Of a stretch of DNA of 64,000 nucleotides, positions 29,904 to 39,059 are shown piece by piece; the stretch's first letter is position 1; each line of letters begins with the position of its first letter. The position numbers were made by a program, and so were the translations under genes. This DNA is from Leifsonia sp. fls2-241-R2A-40a (GTDB lineage Bacteria > Actinomycetota > Actinomycetes > Actinomycetales > Microbacteriaceae). The notes under the pieces are model-generated. The model saw only the letters and a program-made list of their open reading frames with translations, did not search any database and was not told where the DNA came from. The DNA is taken from contig NZ_JARVRS010000001.1 in the NCBI RefSeq assembly GCF_030209575.1, positions 3,348,001-3,412,000 of the forward strand. The letters run 5' to 3'.

Positions 29904-30209
29904 CGCTGGTGCACTCCTCGACCGGTGCGGTTCCCCGCTCCCCGGGTACTCTCCGTCGGGAGGCGGCGCGCGCGGCGCCTCCCTCAATCCTGTGCGGATG
30001 CCTCCGGGCTCGTGGCGCGGCCTGCATCCGGCTCTGTCATTCGCCGACCCTCACGGCCGGCATTTCAGCGGGCGCTCTGGGCGCCCTCAAGCCTTCTGTC
30101 GGTGCTCCCGGCCTCGGCCGGGACGACTGCTGCAACGATTATCGCACGCGTGCGGGTCGACGGGGTCCTCTGTCAGGGCGACACGCAGGTGCCATGCCAT
30201 AATCCGAGG
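29904..30209. other. Divergent intergenic region rne/VKOR gene
   Basis: About 306 nt without a gene. It contains the rne ribosome site (GAGGAG near 29917-29922) and the CATAAT -10 box of the VKOR gene (30198-30203). I see no riboswitch motif. Confidence 0.5.
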
Positions 30210-30827
30210 GTGTCAGCCAGTCCTGCCGAGGCCCCTTACCGCCGCCCGACCGCTCTCGCCGTCTTCCTCATCGTCGCCGGACTGATCGGCCTGTGGGCCG
30301 CCTTCATGCTGACGATCGACAAGTTCCATCTGCTGGAGGACCCCAACGCGCAGCTGTCCTGCAACTTCTCGGTGCTCGTCGGATGCGCCAAGAACCTGAA
30401 CTCGTGGCAGGGGTCGCTCCTCGGCTTCCCGAACCCGCTCCTCGGGATCGGCGGCTGGACGGCGACCATCGCCGTCGGCGCCGGGCTGCTCGCCACGCGC
30501 GGCCGGTTCGCCCGCTGGTACTGGATCGCCTTCAACGTCGGCGTGCTGCTCGCCCTCGTGCTGGTGATCTTCCTGATCACCCAGTCGATCACCGTACTGA
30601 ACGTGCTGTGCCCCTGGTGCATGGTCACCTGGCTGGTCACGATCCCGACGTTCTGGGCGGTGACCCTCTACAACCTCAAGGAGGGCAACATCCCGCTGCC
30701 GGAGCGGGCACGGGCGTTCTTCCGCACGCTCTACGGCTGGGTGCCCCTCATCACGATCGTCTGCTACGCGATCGTCGCGATCCTGGCGCAGATCCAGCTC
30801 GACTGGATCCACCGCGCGTTCATCTGA
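30210..30827 (+). CDS. Vitamin K epoxide reductase (VKOR) family protein
   Basis: A 205-aa membrane protein with about five helices. VKOR homologues reoxidise DsbA-like proteins using quinones. The paired cysteines are seen in LSCNFSVLVGCAKN (loop pair) and VLCPWCMVTW (active CxxC). No fused thioredoxin domain is present, so a separate DsbA partner is needed. The GTG at 30210 is preceded 6 nt upstream by CATAAT, giving a probable leaderless mRNA; an overlapping GAGG is too close to serve as ribosome site. Confidence 0.92.
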   Translation: MSASPAEAPYRRPTALAVFLIVAGLIGLWAAFMLTIDKFHLLEDPNAQLSCNFSVLVGCAKNLNSWQGSLLGFPNPLLGIGGWTATIAVGAGLLATRGRFARWYWIAFNVGVLLALVLVIFLITQSITVLNVLCPWCMVTWLVTIPTFWAVTLYNLKEGNIPLPERARAFFRTLYGWVPLITIVCYAIVAILAQIQLDWIHRAFI

Positions 30828-31127
30828 TCCCTCCCAATCACATCCGGTCGCTCGCGCGTCTCCGCCGCCAAAACGGAGGACATCCCGCAGCCACCAGGCC
30901 GTGCCCTCCTCCGTCTTCCCACACCCACGGCGTGTCGCAACCCGTTCTCCTCCCCTTTCGTCAGGCGTGACGGCGGTCCGCAGGGAAACGTGTCAGCTCC
31001 CGAGACGGCGGGAATGCGGGAAAAGGGAGGCGTTCGGGGCCGACAGGACCCGAATATGGCGAAAAGGGAGGCGTTCCCGGCCGGGATGGCCGGGAACACC
31101 TCCCTTTCAAGCGGTGGACGGTGCGGC
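30828..31127. other. Intergenic region with three hairpins (VKOR/ndk convergent 3' ends)
   Basis: No gene. It holds an ACGGAGGA/TCCTCCGT hairpin (30873-30880 with 30907-30914), a lone GAAAAGGGAGGCGTTC half element (31020-31035), and the ndk terminator beginning with the same 16 bases (31061-31076). The duplicated half looks like a decayed terminator copy. Confidence 0.6.
31062..31107 (-). terminator. Intrinsic terminator of ndk
   Basis: A stem of about 20 bp with a single C-A mismatch (31063-31082 with 31088-31107) is followed on the minus strand by TTTTC. It lies 21 nt after the ndk stop. Its AAGGGAGG..CCTCCCTTTTC arms match the YceI terminator. Confidence 0.85.
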
Positions 31128-31550
31128 TCAGTCGAACCAGAGGGCCAGTTCGCGGGCGGCGGACTCGGGCGAGTCCGAGCCGTGCACGAGGTTCTGCTGC
31201 ACCTTCAGGCCCCAGTCGCGGGCGAGGTCGCCGCGGATGGTCCCGGGGAGCGCCGTCGTCGGGTCGGTCGCGCCCGCGAGCGAGCGGAAGCCCTCGATGA
31301 CGCGGTTGCCCGCCAGGCGGATGGCCACGATGGGGCCGGACTCCATGAACTCCACCAACGGCTCGTAGAACGGCTTGCCCTCGTGCTCGGCGTAGTGCTG
31401 CGCGAGGAGCTCGCGGTCGGCCTGCAGCATCCGGAGGTCGACGAGCGAGTAGCCCTTCGCCTCGATCCGGCGCAGGATCTCGCCCGTGAGGTTGCGGGCG
31501 ACCCCGTCGGGCTTGATGAGGACGAGGGTCTCTTCGACGGCGCTGGTCAT
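31128..31550 (-). CDS. ndk: Nucleoside diphosphate kinase
   Basis: A 140-aa enzyme that balances nucleoside triphosphates by a phospho-His ping-pong mechanism. The active-site region NLVHGSDSPESAA holds the catalytic His; LVLIKPDGVARNL is the typical start. The ATG at 31550 overlaps the DUF4233 stop (ATGA) and has CGGAGA upstream. It ends the ileS-folC-DUF4233-ndk operon. Confidence 0.97.
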   Translation of the reverse strand: MTSAVEETLVLIKPDGVARNLTGEILRRIEAKGYSLVDLRMLQADRELLAQHYAEHEGKPFYEPLVEFMESGPIVAIRLAGNRVIEGFRSLAGATDPTTALPGTIRGDLARDWGLKVQQNLVHGSDSPESAARELALWFD

Positions 31551-31945
31551 GGGTTCTCCGTTCCGTTGTCGGCCGCACGGGCGGCCGCCTGATTGTTTCG
31601 GTCGATGCGTGCGGCGGCGATCATGCAGTACGCCCACATGGCGGTGAAGATCGCGCCGACGATGAAGAAGGCGGGCACGAGGAAGCCGGCTGCCACGACG
31701 ACGAGCTGCACGATCCATCCGAGGACCACGCCGACGGTGTTCCGGAGCAGGCCGATGGCGACGATCGTCAGCACGATGAGCGCCGCTCCCCCGCCCAGGG
31801 CCACCCACGCCGGGAGGGCGTGGAGCCCGAACAGCACGAGCGCGCCGAGGAAGACGACGAGCAGCTCGAAGCCGAGGACGATGGAGCCGAGCAGCTCGCG
31901 GAGCGAGCGCTGACGCCGCGGACGGCGAGCGGGGGCGTCCGTCAC
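31547..31945 (-). CDS. DUF4233 membrane protein
   Basis: A 132-aa membrane protein with about four helices after a basic N-terminus (RRPRRQRSLRELLGSIVLGF). DUF4233 is an actinobacterial family almost always found between folC and ndk; function unknown. Start is the GTG at 31945 that overlaps the folC stop by GTGA; the frame to 31963 would overlap folC more deeply. Confidence 0.88.
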   Translation of the reverse strand: MTDAPARRPRRQRSLRELLGSIVLGFELLVVFLGALVLFGLHALPAWVALGGGAALIVLTIVAIGLLRNTVGVVLGWIVQLVVVAAGFLVPAFFIVGAIFTAMWAYCMIAAARIDRNNQAAARAADNGTENP

Positions 31946-33309
31946 GTGGCCGCCTTCTTCCACTCCTGCTCCTCGGCGTACGCCATCGCCTGGCCGACCA
32001 GGACGATGCTGCCGGCGACCACGACCGCCCGGCGCGCCTCCTCGCCCGCCCAGTCGCGGGCCGCTTCGAGCGCGTCGATGGCGTCCGAGTAGACGATGGT
32101 CGCCTCGTCGCCGACCTCCTCGCGGACCAGCTCGCCGAAGTCGTCGGCGTCGCGGGCGCGCTCCGAGTCGGGGCGGGTGACGAAGAACTGCGTCGCCACC
32201 GGGGCGAGCGCGCGGATGACGCCGCGCGCATCCTTGTCGCCCAGGATGCCGACGACGAACGTGATCTCGTCGAAGTCGAAGTAGCGCCGCAGGGCCTCCG
32301 TGAGCGTCTCGGCGCCGGCCGGGTTGTGCGCGGCGTCGACGAGGATGCTCGGCTCGATGCCGATCAGCTGCAGGCGTCCGGGCGAGGTCGCCGTGGCAAA
32401 CCCCTCCTCGACGAGGTCGGCTTTCAGCGGCTGACCGCCGCGGCCGAGGAACGTCTCGACCGCCGCGACCGCGACCGCGGCGTTCTGCGCCTGGTGGTCG
32501 CCGTAGAGCGGGAGGAAGACGTCCTCGTAGGTCGCGGCCCGGCCGCGCACGGTCACGAGCTGACCGCCGACGGCGACCTTGGTCGACGCCACGTCGAAGT
32601 CGCGCGGCTGCTCGGCGATGGTGGACTCCGTGAGCTCCGCCGCCTCACGCAGCACGCGGTCGGCCTCGGGGCTCTGCGCCGACGAGACGACGTCCGCGGA
32701 CGGCTTCACGATGCCGGACTTGGTGCGTGCGATCTCTTCGACGGTGTCGCCGAGCGCCTTGGTGTGATCGAGCGCGATGGGCGTGAACACGGCGACCTGG
32801 CCGTCTCCCACGTTGGTCGAATCCCACTCGCCGCCCATGCCGACCTCGATGACGGCCACGTCGACCGGCGCGTCCGCGAACGCGGCGAAGGCCAACGCGG
32901 TCAGCGCCTCGAAGAACGTCAGCGGCGCCTTGCCCGCCTCGGTGAGCTCCGCATCCACGATCTCCAGGTAGGGGCTGATGTCCTCCCAGTTGCGCACCAG
33001 CGACTCGTCATCGATCGGCTGCCCGTCGATGACGATGCGCTCGTTGAACCGCACCAGGTGCGGGCTCGTCAGCAGGCCCGTGCGCAGCCCGTAGGCGCGC
33101 AGCAGGCTCTCCGCGATCCGGCTCGTGGACGTCTTCCCGTTCGTGCCGGTCACATGGATGATCGGGTACGCCCGCTGCGGATCGCCCAGCAGTTCCACCG
33201 CCCGGCGGGTGGCGTCGAGACGGCGCTCCGGCGCCCCCTCGCCGACCCGCGCGAGCAGGGCCTGGTAGACCTCGTCCGCGCGATCGCGGAACTCGTCGTC
33301 GTCGGTCAC
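31942..33309 (-). CDS. folC: Folylpolyglutamate/dihydrofolate synthase FolC
   Basis: A 455-aa Mur-ligase-fold enzyme that adds glutamate to dihydropteroate and folates. [19 protein letters not shown] is the ATP P-loop, [15 protein letters not shown] a family signature and [12 protein letters not shown] the C-terminal motif. The GTG at 33309 overlaps the ileS stop (GTGA) and has GAGGAGG upstream, so translation is coupled to ileS. Confidence 0.96.
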   Translation of the reverse strand: MTDDDEFRDRADEVYQALLARVGEGAPERRLDATRRAVELLGDPQRAYPIIHVTGTNGKTSTSRIAESLLRAYGLRTGLLTSPHLVRFNERIVIDGQPIDDESLVRNWEDISPYLEIVDAELTEAGKAPLTFFEALTALAFAAFADAPVDVAVIEVGMGGEWDSTNVGDGQVAVFTPIALDHTKALGDTVEEIARTKSGIVKPSADVVSSAQSPEADRVLREAAELTESTIAEQPRDFDVASTKVAVGGQLVTVRGRAATYEDVFLPLYGDHQAQNAAVAVAAVETFLGRGGQPLKADLVEEGFATATSPGRLQLIGIEPSILVDAAHNPAGAETLTEALRRYFDFDEITFVVGILGDKDARGVIRALAPVATQFFVTRPDSERARDADDFGELVREEVGDEATIVYSDAIDALEAARDWAGEEARRAVVVAGSIVLVGQAMAYAEEQEWKKAAT

Positions 33310-36300
33310 GATCCCTCCTCGATCCTGGTCACGCCCACGGTGAATGCGCCCGCGTTGGCGAACTGCCCTGCACCGAACTCCTGCTCGAACGCCGCTGTCT
33401 CGTCCGCGGTCTCGCTTCCCGCCGACGATGCTCCCGCGCCCGAGAGCTGTACGGCTAGAGCCAATGTCTCGGCCGCGATGTCCACGTCCGCGGCGAGGTC
33501 GAGGGCGCGCGCGTCGTCCTCGTGCTCGAACGAGAGGTCGAGGCGGATGCGGTCGCTCACATCCAGTCCGGCCGCCTTGCGGGTGTCCTGGACGGCACGG
33601 ATGATGTCCCGGGCCAGGCCCTCGGCCTCCAGCTCTGCCGTGGTGGCGGTGTCGAGCAGCACGAAGCCCCCGCCCGCCAGCAGCGCGAGTGCGGACGCGT
33701 CGTCCCCGCTCGACGCGGTCTCGAGGACGAGGTCGTACTCCCCCTCGACCAGGTCGACGCCGCCGACCGTGACGACGCCGTCCGTCTCGGACCAGTCGCC
33801 GGCGCGCGCGGCCTGGATGACCTGCTGCACCTGCTTGCCGAGACGCGGGCCCGCCGCACGGGCGTTGACGGTCAGCTTGCTCGTGATGCCGTACCGCGCC
33901 GCGCTGTCGTCCTGCAGCTCGACGAGCTCGACCGTCTTCACGTTGAGCTCGTCGCGCAGGATGCCCTCGAACGGGCGCAGCGCCTCCGCGTTGTGGGCGA
34001 CGACCGTCAGCGACGCGAGGGGCAGCCGCACGCGGCGCCCCGCCTGCTTGCGCAGCGACAGCGCGGTGGAGCTGATGGCACGGATGCGGTCCATCGCATC
34101 CACCAGGGCCTCGTCGGCCGGGAACTCGTCCGCCTCCGGCCAGTCGGTCAGGTGGATGCTGCGGCCGCCGGTCAGGTCCTTCCAGATCCGCTCGGTGACG
34201 AGCGGCAGGAGGGGCGCGGCGACACGCGTCAGCGTCTCGAGCACGGTGTAGAGGGTGTCGAACGCCTCCGAGCCCGAGCCGTCCGCCTCCACGCCCTGCC
34301 AGAACCGGTCGCGCGAGCGGCGCACGTACCAGTTGGTGAGCACGTCGGCGAAGTCGCGCAGCTTGGCGGCGGCGAGCGTCGAATCCAGCCCCTCCAGGTC
34401 GGCGGTCACGTCCTCGACCAGGTCGCGCAGCTTCGCCAGCAGGTAGCGGTCGAGCACGTCGGTGGACGTCGTGGAGCGCTTCGCCTCGTACCCGGTCGCG
34501 TTGGCGTACAGCGAGAAGAAGTACCAGGTGTTCCACAGCGGCAGCAGCACCTGGCGGACGCCCTCGCGGATGCCCTCCTCGGTGACGACCAGGTTCCCGC
34601 CGCGCAGCACGGGGCTCGACATGAGGAACCAGCGCATCGCATCCGAACCGTCGCGGTCGAACACCTCGTTGACGTCGGGATAGTTGCGCAGCGACTTCGA
34701 CATCTTCTGCCCGTCGCTGCCCAGCACGATGCCGTGGCTGATGACATTCTTGAACGCCGGCCGGTCGAACAGTGCTGTCGCCAGCGTGTGCAGCAGGTAG
34801 AACCAGCCGCGGGTCTGCCCGATGTACTCGACGATGAAGTCGGCCGGGTTGTGGCTGTCGAACCAGTCGTGGTTCTCGAACGGGTAGTGCACCTGCGCGA
34901 ACGGCATGGAGCCGGAGTCGAACCACACGTCGAGCACGTCCGGGATGCGGCGCATCGTCGAACGGCCCGTCGGGTCGTCGGGGTTCGGGCGCGTGAGGTC
35001 GTCGATGAACGGACGGTGCAGGTCCGGCTCCCCCGCGGCGTTCAGCGGAAGGCGGCCGAAGTCGCGCTGCAGCTCCTCGAGCGAGCCGTACACATCCACC
35101 CGCGGGTAGGCCGGGTCGTCGCTCTTCCACACCGGGATGGGCGAGCCGAAGTAGCGGTTGCGCGAGACGGACCAGTCGCGCGCACCGGCCAGCCACTTGC
35201 CGAACTGGCCGTCCTTGACGTTCTCGGGCACCCAGGTGATCTGCTGATTGAGCTCGCCCATCCGGTCGCGGAAGTCGGTGACCCGCACGAACCAGCTGGA
35301 GACGGCCTTGTAGATCAGTGGATTGCGGCAGCGCCAGCAGTGCGGGTACGAGTGCTCGTAACTCGCCTGGCGGAGCAGCCGTCCCTCCTCCTTCAGCATG
35401 CGGGTCAACGGCTTGTTCGCGTCGAAGACCTGCAGCCCTGCCACCTCCGGCACGTCCGGCAGGAAGCGGCCGCCGTCGTCCACCGAGATGATGACCGGGA
35501 TGCCGGCCTTCTCGGTGACGCGCTGGTCGTCCTCGCCGTAGGCCGGAGCCTGGTGGACGATGCCGGTGCCGTCCTCGACGGTGACGTAGTCGTCGACCAG
35601 GATGCGCCACGCGTTCTGCGTGCCCCACTTCTCGGTGTCGGCGTAGAAGTCCCAGAGGCGGTCGTACTCGACGGACTCGAGCTCGGCACCGCGGACGGTG
35701 CCGGTGACAGCGGCCAGCGCGTCGGCGGGCGACTCGTAGCCGAGGTCTTTGGCGTAGTTGCCGACGAGGCTCTTCGCGAGCAGGTACCGGCCGCTCAGCA
35801 CCTCCTGGTCGGGGTCGCCGGCGGAGTCGGCTGCGCCGAGAGGGCCAGAGGGCAGCACGGCGTACTCGATGTCGGGGCCGACCGCGAGGGCGAGGTTCGT
35901 GGGAAGCGTCCACGGCGTCGTCGTCCAGGCGAGAGCACGCACACCGGTCAGACCGAGCACCTCCGCCTTCTCGCCGACGAGCGGGAAGGTCACGGTGACG
36001 GTCTGGTCCTGACGCATCTTGTACACGTCGTCGTCCATCCGCAGTTCGTGGTTGGACAGCGGGGTCTGGTCGCGCCAGCAGTACGGGAGCACGCGGTAGC
36101 CCTCGTAGGCGAGGCCCTTCCCATGCAGCTGCTTGAACGCCCAGATCACCGACTCCATGTAGGTGGTGTCGAGCGTCTTGTAGTCGTTGTCGAAGTCGAC
36201 CCAGCGCGCCTGGCGGGTGACGTACTCGCGCCACTCGCGGGTGTAGCGGAGCACCGAGTCCTTCGCCGCCTGGTTGAAGGCGGCGAGGCCCATCTCCTCG

Positions 36301-36710
36301 ATCTGGCTCTTGTCGGTGATGCCGAGCTGCCGCTCCGCCTCCAGCTCGGCGGGGAGTCCGTGGGTGTCCCAGCCGAAGCGGCGCTCCACCTTCTTGCCGC
36401 GCATCGTCTGGAAACGCGGGAAGACGTCCTTCGCGTACCCGGTCAGCAGGTGGCCGTAGTGCGGGAGGCCGTTCGCGAACGGCGGACCGTCGTAGAAGAC
36501 CCACTCCTCGGCGTCGTCGCGGTTGGCGATGGAGGCGCGGAAGGTCCCGTCCTGGTCCCAGAACTTCAGGACCTCGGTCTCGATCTCCGGGAAGACCGGG
36601 CTGGGGGTCACCTCGGGACGCTGTGCGTCGGGGCGCTGCTCGTCGGGACGCTGCGGCTCGCGGGCGTGCCCAGCGGCATCGGCGTCCGGCGTGGACTTGG
36701 GGTACGGCAT
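33306..36710 (-). CDS. ileS: Isoleucyl-tRNA synthetase, eukaryote-like class
   Basis: A 1134-aa class I aminoacyl-tRNA synthetase charging tRNA-Ile. The HIGH motif is [12 protein letters not shown] and the KMSKS loop [13 protein letters not shown], both of the second, eukaryote-like IleRS class, which often tolerates mupirocin. The editing domain includes the [14 protein letters not shown] threonine-rich strand. Start is ATG at 36710 with GGAG upstream. Residues 1-35 are a Pro/Asp/Arg-rich extension not found in all homologues. A T-box leader precedes it. Confidence 0.97.
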   Translation of the reverse strand: MPYPKSTPDADAAGHAREPQRPDEQRPDAQRPEVTPSPVFPEIETEVLKFWDQDGTFRASIANRDDAEEWVFYDGPPFANGLPHYGHLLTGYAKDVFPRFQTMRGKKVERRFGWDTHGLPAELEAERQLGITDKSQIEEMGLAAFNQAAKDSVLRYTREWREYVTRQARWVDFDNDYKTLDTTYMESVIWAFKQLHGKGLAYEGYRVLPYCWRDQTPLSNHELRMDDDVYKMRQDQTVTVTFPLVGEKAEVLGLTGVRALAWTTTPWTLPTNLALAVGPDIEYAVLPSGPLGAADSAGDPDQEVLSGRYLLAKSLVGNYAKDLGYESPADALAAVTGTVRGAELESVEYDRLWDFYADTEKWGTQNAWRILVDDYVTVEDGTGIVHQAPAYGEDDQRVTEKAGIPVIISVDDGGRFLPDVPEVAGLQVFDANKPLTRMLKEEGRLLRQASYEHSYPHCWRCRNPLIYKAVSSWFVRVTDFRDRMGELNQQITWVPENVKDGQFGKWLAGARDWSVSRNRYFGSPIPVWKSDDPAYPRVDVYGSLEELQRDFGRLPLNAAGEPDLHRPFIDDLTRPNPDDPTGRSTMRRIPDVLDVWFDSGSMPFAQVHYPFENHDWFDSHNPADFIVEYIGQTRGWFYLLHTLATALFDRPAFKNVISHGIVLGSDGQKMSKSLRNYPDVNEVFDRDGSDAMRWFLMSSPVLRGGNLVVTEEGIREGVRQVLLPLWNTWYFFSLYANATGYEAKRSTTSTDVLDRYLLAKLRDLVEDVTADLEGLDSTLAAAKLRDFADVLTNWYVRRSRDRFWQGVEADGSGSEAFDTLYTVLETLTRVAAPLLPLVTERIWKDLTGGRSIHLTDWPEADEFPADEALVDAMDRIRAISSTALSLRKQAGRRVRLPLASLTVVAHNAEALRPFEGILRDELNVKTVELVELQDDSAARYGITSKLTVNARAAGPRLGKQVQQVIQAARAGDWSETDGVVTVGGVDLVEGEYDLVLETASSGDDASALALLAGGGFVLLDTATTAELEAEGLARDIIRAVQDTRKAAGLDVSDRIRLDLSFEHEDDARALDLAADVDIAAETLALAVQLSGAGASSAGSETADETAAFEQEFGAGQFANAGAFTVGVTRIEEGS

Positions 36711-36925
36711 CTCACTCCTGGCAGGTTCTCGTGCTGCACGAGGACGCCGGACGCTCGCACGCCCGCCGCGGTACCACCCCGCTTGCCCCACCCGCCGCCG
36801 GTGCCGGACGGAGCCTCTCATTCTTCGGCTGTGACGGGCCGGACCCGTTCGGTTCTAGTGAGCGCCGCTCGCGCGGTCGCCGTTCTTCCGAAGACTCGCC
36901 GGTGATGACCGGGTCGACGTCTGTG
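36711..36925 (-). promoter_or_regulatory. ileS T-box riboswitch leader (translational type)
   Basis: On the minus strand the conserved T-box GGGTGGTACCGCGG is at 36766-36780. Near the 5' end GACCCGG..CCGG flank a loop with ATC (Ile codon) at about 36905-36907, a candidate specifier. No U-run terminator follows. Instead the 3' segment, GCACGAG repeats and the CAGGAG ribosome site, could form alternative pairings, as in translational ileS T-boxes of actinobacteria. A TAGAAT-type -10 (36931-36937) lies just upstream. Uncharged tRNA-Ile would free the ribosome site. Confidence 0.85.
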
Positions 36926-36933
36926 GATCCATT

Positions 36934-37572
36934 CTATCGGGTCGTGGAGGTCGCCGGGAGGACCTCGGCGAATCCCGCGCAGACCGGCTCGACGGCAGTG
37001 CGGACGAGCGGCGTCAGCGGGCCCCGGCGGACTCCACCGCGCGCCCACGCGGCGGCGGCCGAGACGGCCGCGCCGACGACGGCCGTGGCCGCGGCGCGCG
37101 GCAGCAGCGCGTCTCCCGGCAGGCGGGCGCGCGCCGCGAGGAATGCCTCCAGCCGCCGCACCAACGCGAGGAAGCGCGGCAGCGCGGACGCCTGCAGCTC
37201 CGCGTCCGTCCCCATCAGGTCGACCTGCGTGACGGCGAGCGGGAGGCGGCCGGGGCCGAACGCGTCGGCGAGGCGCGTGACCGCCTCGAGCACCGCATCC
37301 ATCGGCGCCAGCTCGGGAGGCACGGAGGCGGCGGTCGCGTCGAACACCTCGAGCGCCTCATTCACCTCCAACCACAGCAGATCGCTCTTGGCGGAGAAGT
37401 AGTTGAAGAAGGTGGCGCGGCTGACACCGGCACGCCGGGCGATGTCGTCCACCGTGGTGCCCGCGTAGGTCTGCTCGAGGAAGAGCTCGGCCGCCGCCTC
37501 GGCCAGCATTCCGCGGGACGACGAGCGCGGGCGTCCGGAGCCGGACTGCCGCGGGGAATGCGCGAGCGCCAT
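36934..37572 (-). CDS. TetR-family repressor
   Basis: A 212-aa regulator. The N-terminal helix-turn-helix reads VDDIARRAGVSRATFFNYF; the C-terminal helical domain would bind an unknown ligand. It is divergent from the MHS transporter with 64 nt between the genes. A 13-bp perfect palindrome there, overlapping both promoters, should be its operator, so it probably represses itself and the transporter. Confidence 0.92.
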   Translation of the reverse strand: MALAHSPRQSGSGRPRSSSRGMLAEAAAELFLEQTYAGTTVDDIARRAGVSRATFFNYFSAKSDLLWLEVNEALEVFDATAASVPPELAPMDAVLEAVTRLADAFGPGRLPLAVTQVDLMGTDAELQASALPRFLALVRRLEAFLAARARLPGDALLPRAAATAVVGAAVSAAAAWARGGVRRGPLTPLVRTAVEPVCAGFAEVLPATSTTR

Positions 37573-37597
37573 CCTGCGTTCCTCCTCGTGCCATTAT

Positions 37598-37610
37598 TGG
37601 ACCCGGTCCA
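37598..37610. promoter_or_regulatory. TetR operator palindrome
   Basis: TGGACC-C-GGTCCA is a perfect 13-bp inverted repeat. It adjoins TATTAA (37613-37618, possible -10 for the transporter) and ATAATG on the other strand, so one bound dimer could block both directions. Confidence 0.75.
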
Positions 37611-37636
37611 CATATTAATCGTTTCGAAGGACACCT

Positions 37637-38959
37637 GTGACTACCACCACCGCCCCCGTCCGCAGCGAGACCGATCGCCCCGGCATCACGCCGGGGACGG
37701 CACGCCGCGTCACCATCGCGTCGTTCGTCGGCACGGCGCTCGAGTCGTACGACTTCTACCTCTACGCGTACTTCGCCGCGTTCTTCGTGGGCCCGCTGTT
37801 CTTCGCGCCGCTCGGCGCCTTCGGCGGCACGCTCGCCGGATTCCTCGCCATCGCCGCCGGATTCGTGATCCGCCCGATCGGCGCCATCGTCTTCGGCAAC
37901 CTCGGAGACAGGATCGGGCGCCGCCCGACGCTGCTCATCACCATCCTGCTGATGGGACTCAGCACCGGCCTCGTCGGCGTGCTGCCGACCTACGCGGCCG
38001 CCGGCTGGTTCGGCGCGGTCGCCATCGTGCTGCTGCGTCTCGTGCAGGGCTTCTCCGTCGGCGGCGAGTGGGGCGGATCGATCCTGCTCGCGACCGAGTA
38101 CGCGAACCCGAAGCGTCGCGGCTTCTACGCCGCGCTCCCCCAGCTCGGCTCGCCGGTCGGCTCCATCCTGAGCGCCGTCGTCTTCATCGTGCTCACACTC
38201 AGCATGTCGACCGCAGACATCGCGGCCTGGGGATGGCGCATCCCCTTCCTGACGGCGTTCCCGCTGCTGCTCGTCTCGCTCTACCTCCGCTGGTCGATCG
38301 ACGAGACCCCGGTGTTCCGCAAGCTGCTCGAGACCGGCACGCGCGACCGCTTCCCGGTGCTCGACGTCTTCCGCAAGGCCCCCTCCGGCTTCATCATCGG
38401 CGTCGGCGCGGCGGTCCTCGGCATCGGCTCGTACTCGCTCATGAACACCTACATGGTCGACTACGGCACCGCGGTCCTCGGCTTCAAGTACCAGGACCTG
38501 CTGGTCGCGACGACCATCGGCGGCCTGCTCCAGCTGGTCACCATCCCGCTGTTCGGCCTGTGGGCGACCCGGATCGGCTCGGCGAAGGTGGTCGCCATCG
38601 GCGCGATCGGGACGCTGCTCGTCGCCCTGCCGATGTACTTCCTGCTGCAGTCCGCGACGTTCGGCATCCTGGTCGCCAGCATGATCATCGGCGGCATCCT
38701 CCCCACCCTGTCGTGGGCCGGCCTCGGCGGGCTCATGTCGGACCTGTTCCCGAGCGAGGTGCGCTACAGCGGGCTCTCGGTCGCGTACAGCATCGCCGCG
38801 CTGGTCACCTCGTTCGTCCCCGCGCTGACCCTCGTCTTCGGCCAGGCGACCGGCAACGCGTGGTGGCACCCGGGCATCGTGCTCATCGTCATGTCGGCGA
38901 TCACCCTGGTCGCCGCGGTGTTCGCCGCGCGCAGGAAGCCGATCATCGACGAGCTCTGA
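37637..38959 (+). CDS. MHS-family MFS transporter (metabolite:H+ symporter)
   Basis: A 440-aa transporter with 12 predicted helices. The N-terminal SFVGTALESYDFYLYAYF is typical of ProP/ShiA-like symporters, GNLGDRIGRRPTLL is MFS motif A, and QGFSVGGEWGGSILLATEY is the MHS signature in helix 5. Likely substrates are organic acids or osmolytes. Start is GTG at 37637 with GAAGGA 6 nt upstream. It is controlled by the divergent TetR gene. Confidence 0.92.
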   Translation: MTTTTAPVRSETDRPGITPGTARRVTIASFVGTALESYDFYLYAYFAAFFVGPLFFAPLGAFGGTLAGFLAIAAGFVIRPIGAIVFGNLGDRIGRRPTLLITILLMGLSTGLVGVLPTYAAAGWFGAVAIVLLRLVQGFSVGGEWGGSILLATEYANPKRRGFYAALPQLGSPVGSILSAVVFIVLTLSMSTADIAAWGWRIPFLTAFPLLLVSLYLRWSIDETPVFRKLLETGTRDRFPVLDVFRKAPSGFIIGVGAAVLGIGSYSLMNTYMVDYGTAVLGFKYQDLLVATTIGGLLQLVTIPLFGLWATRIGSAKVVAIGAIGTLLVALPMYFLLQSATFGILVASMIIGGILPTLSWAGLGGLMSDLFPSEVRYSGLSVAYSIAALVTSFVPALTLVFGQATGNAWWHPGIVLIVMSAITLVAAVFAARRKPIIDEL

Positions 38960-39059
38960 GGCTTTTCGGTACGGGTGTGGGATTCGGTAGTCTGGAAGGG
39001 ATCTCACACTCAGGCACCTCGACGACACGGTGCCGCATATATCGAATCGGAGAACGCCC

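Noticed and set aside
33522-36905. A 1127-codon open frame antisense to ileS
   Set aside because: Residue content is the mirror of the ileS codons, with no domain and no ribosome site; also covers the T-box.
38960-39059. Possible T-box upstream of valS
   Set aside because: No GGTGGNACCGCG-type sequence and the gap is only 100 nt; a fragment GGTACGGG is not enough.
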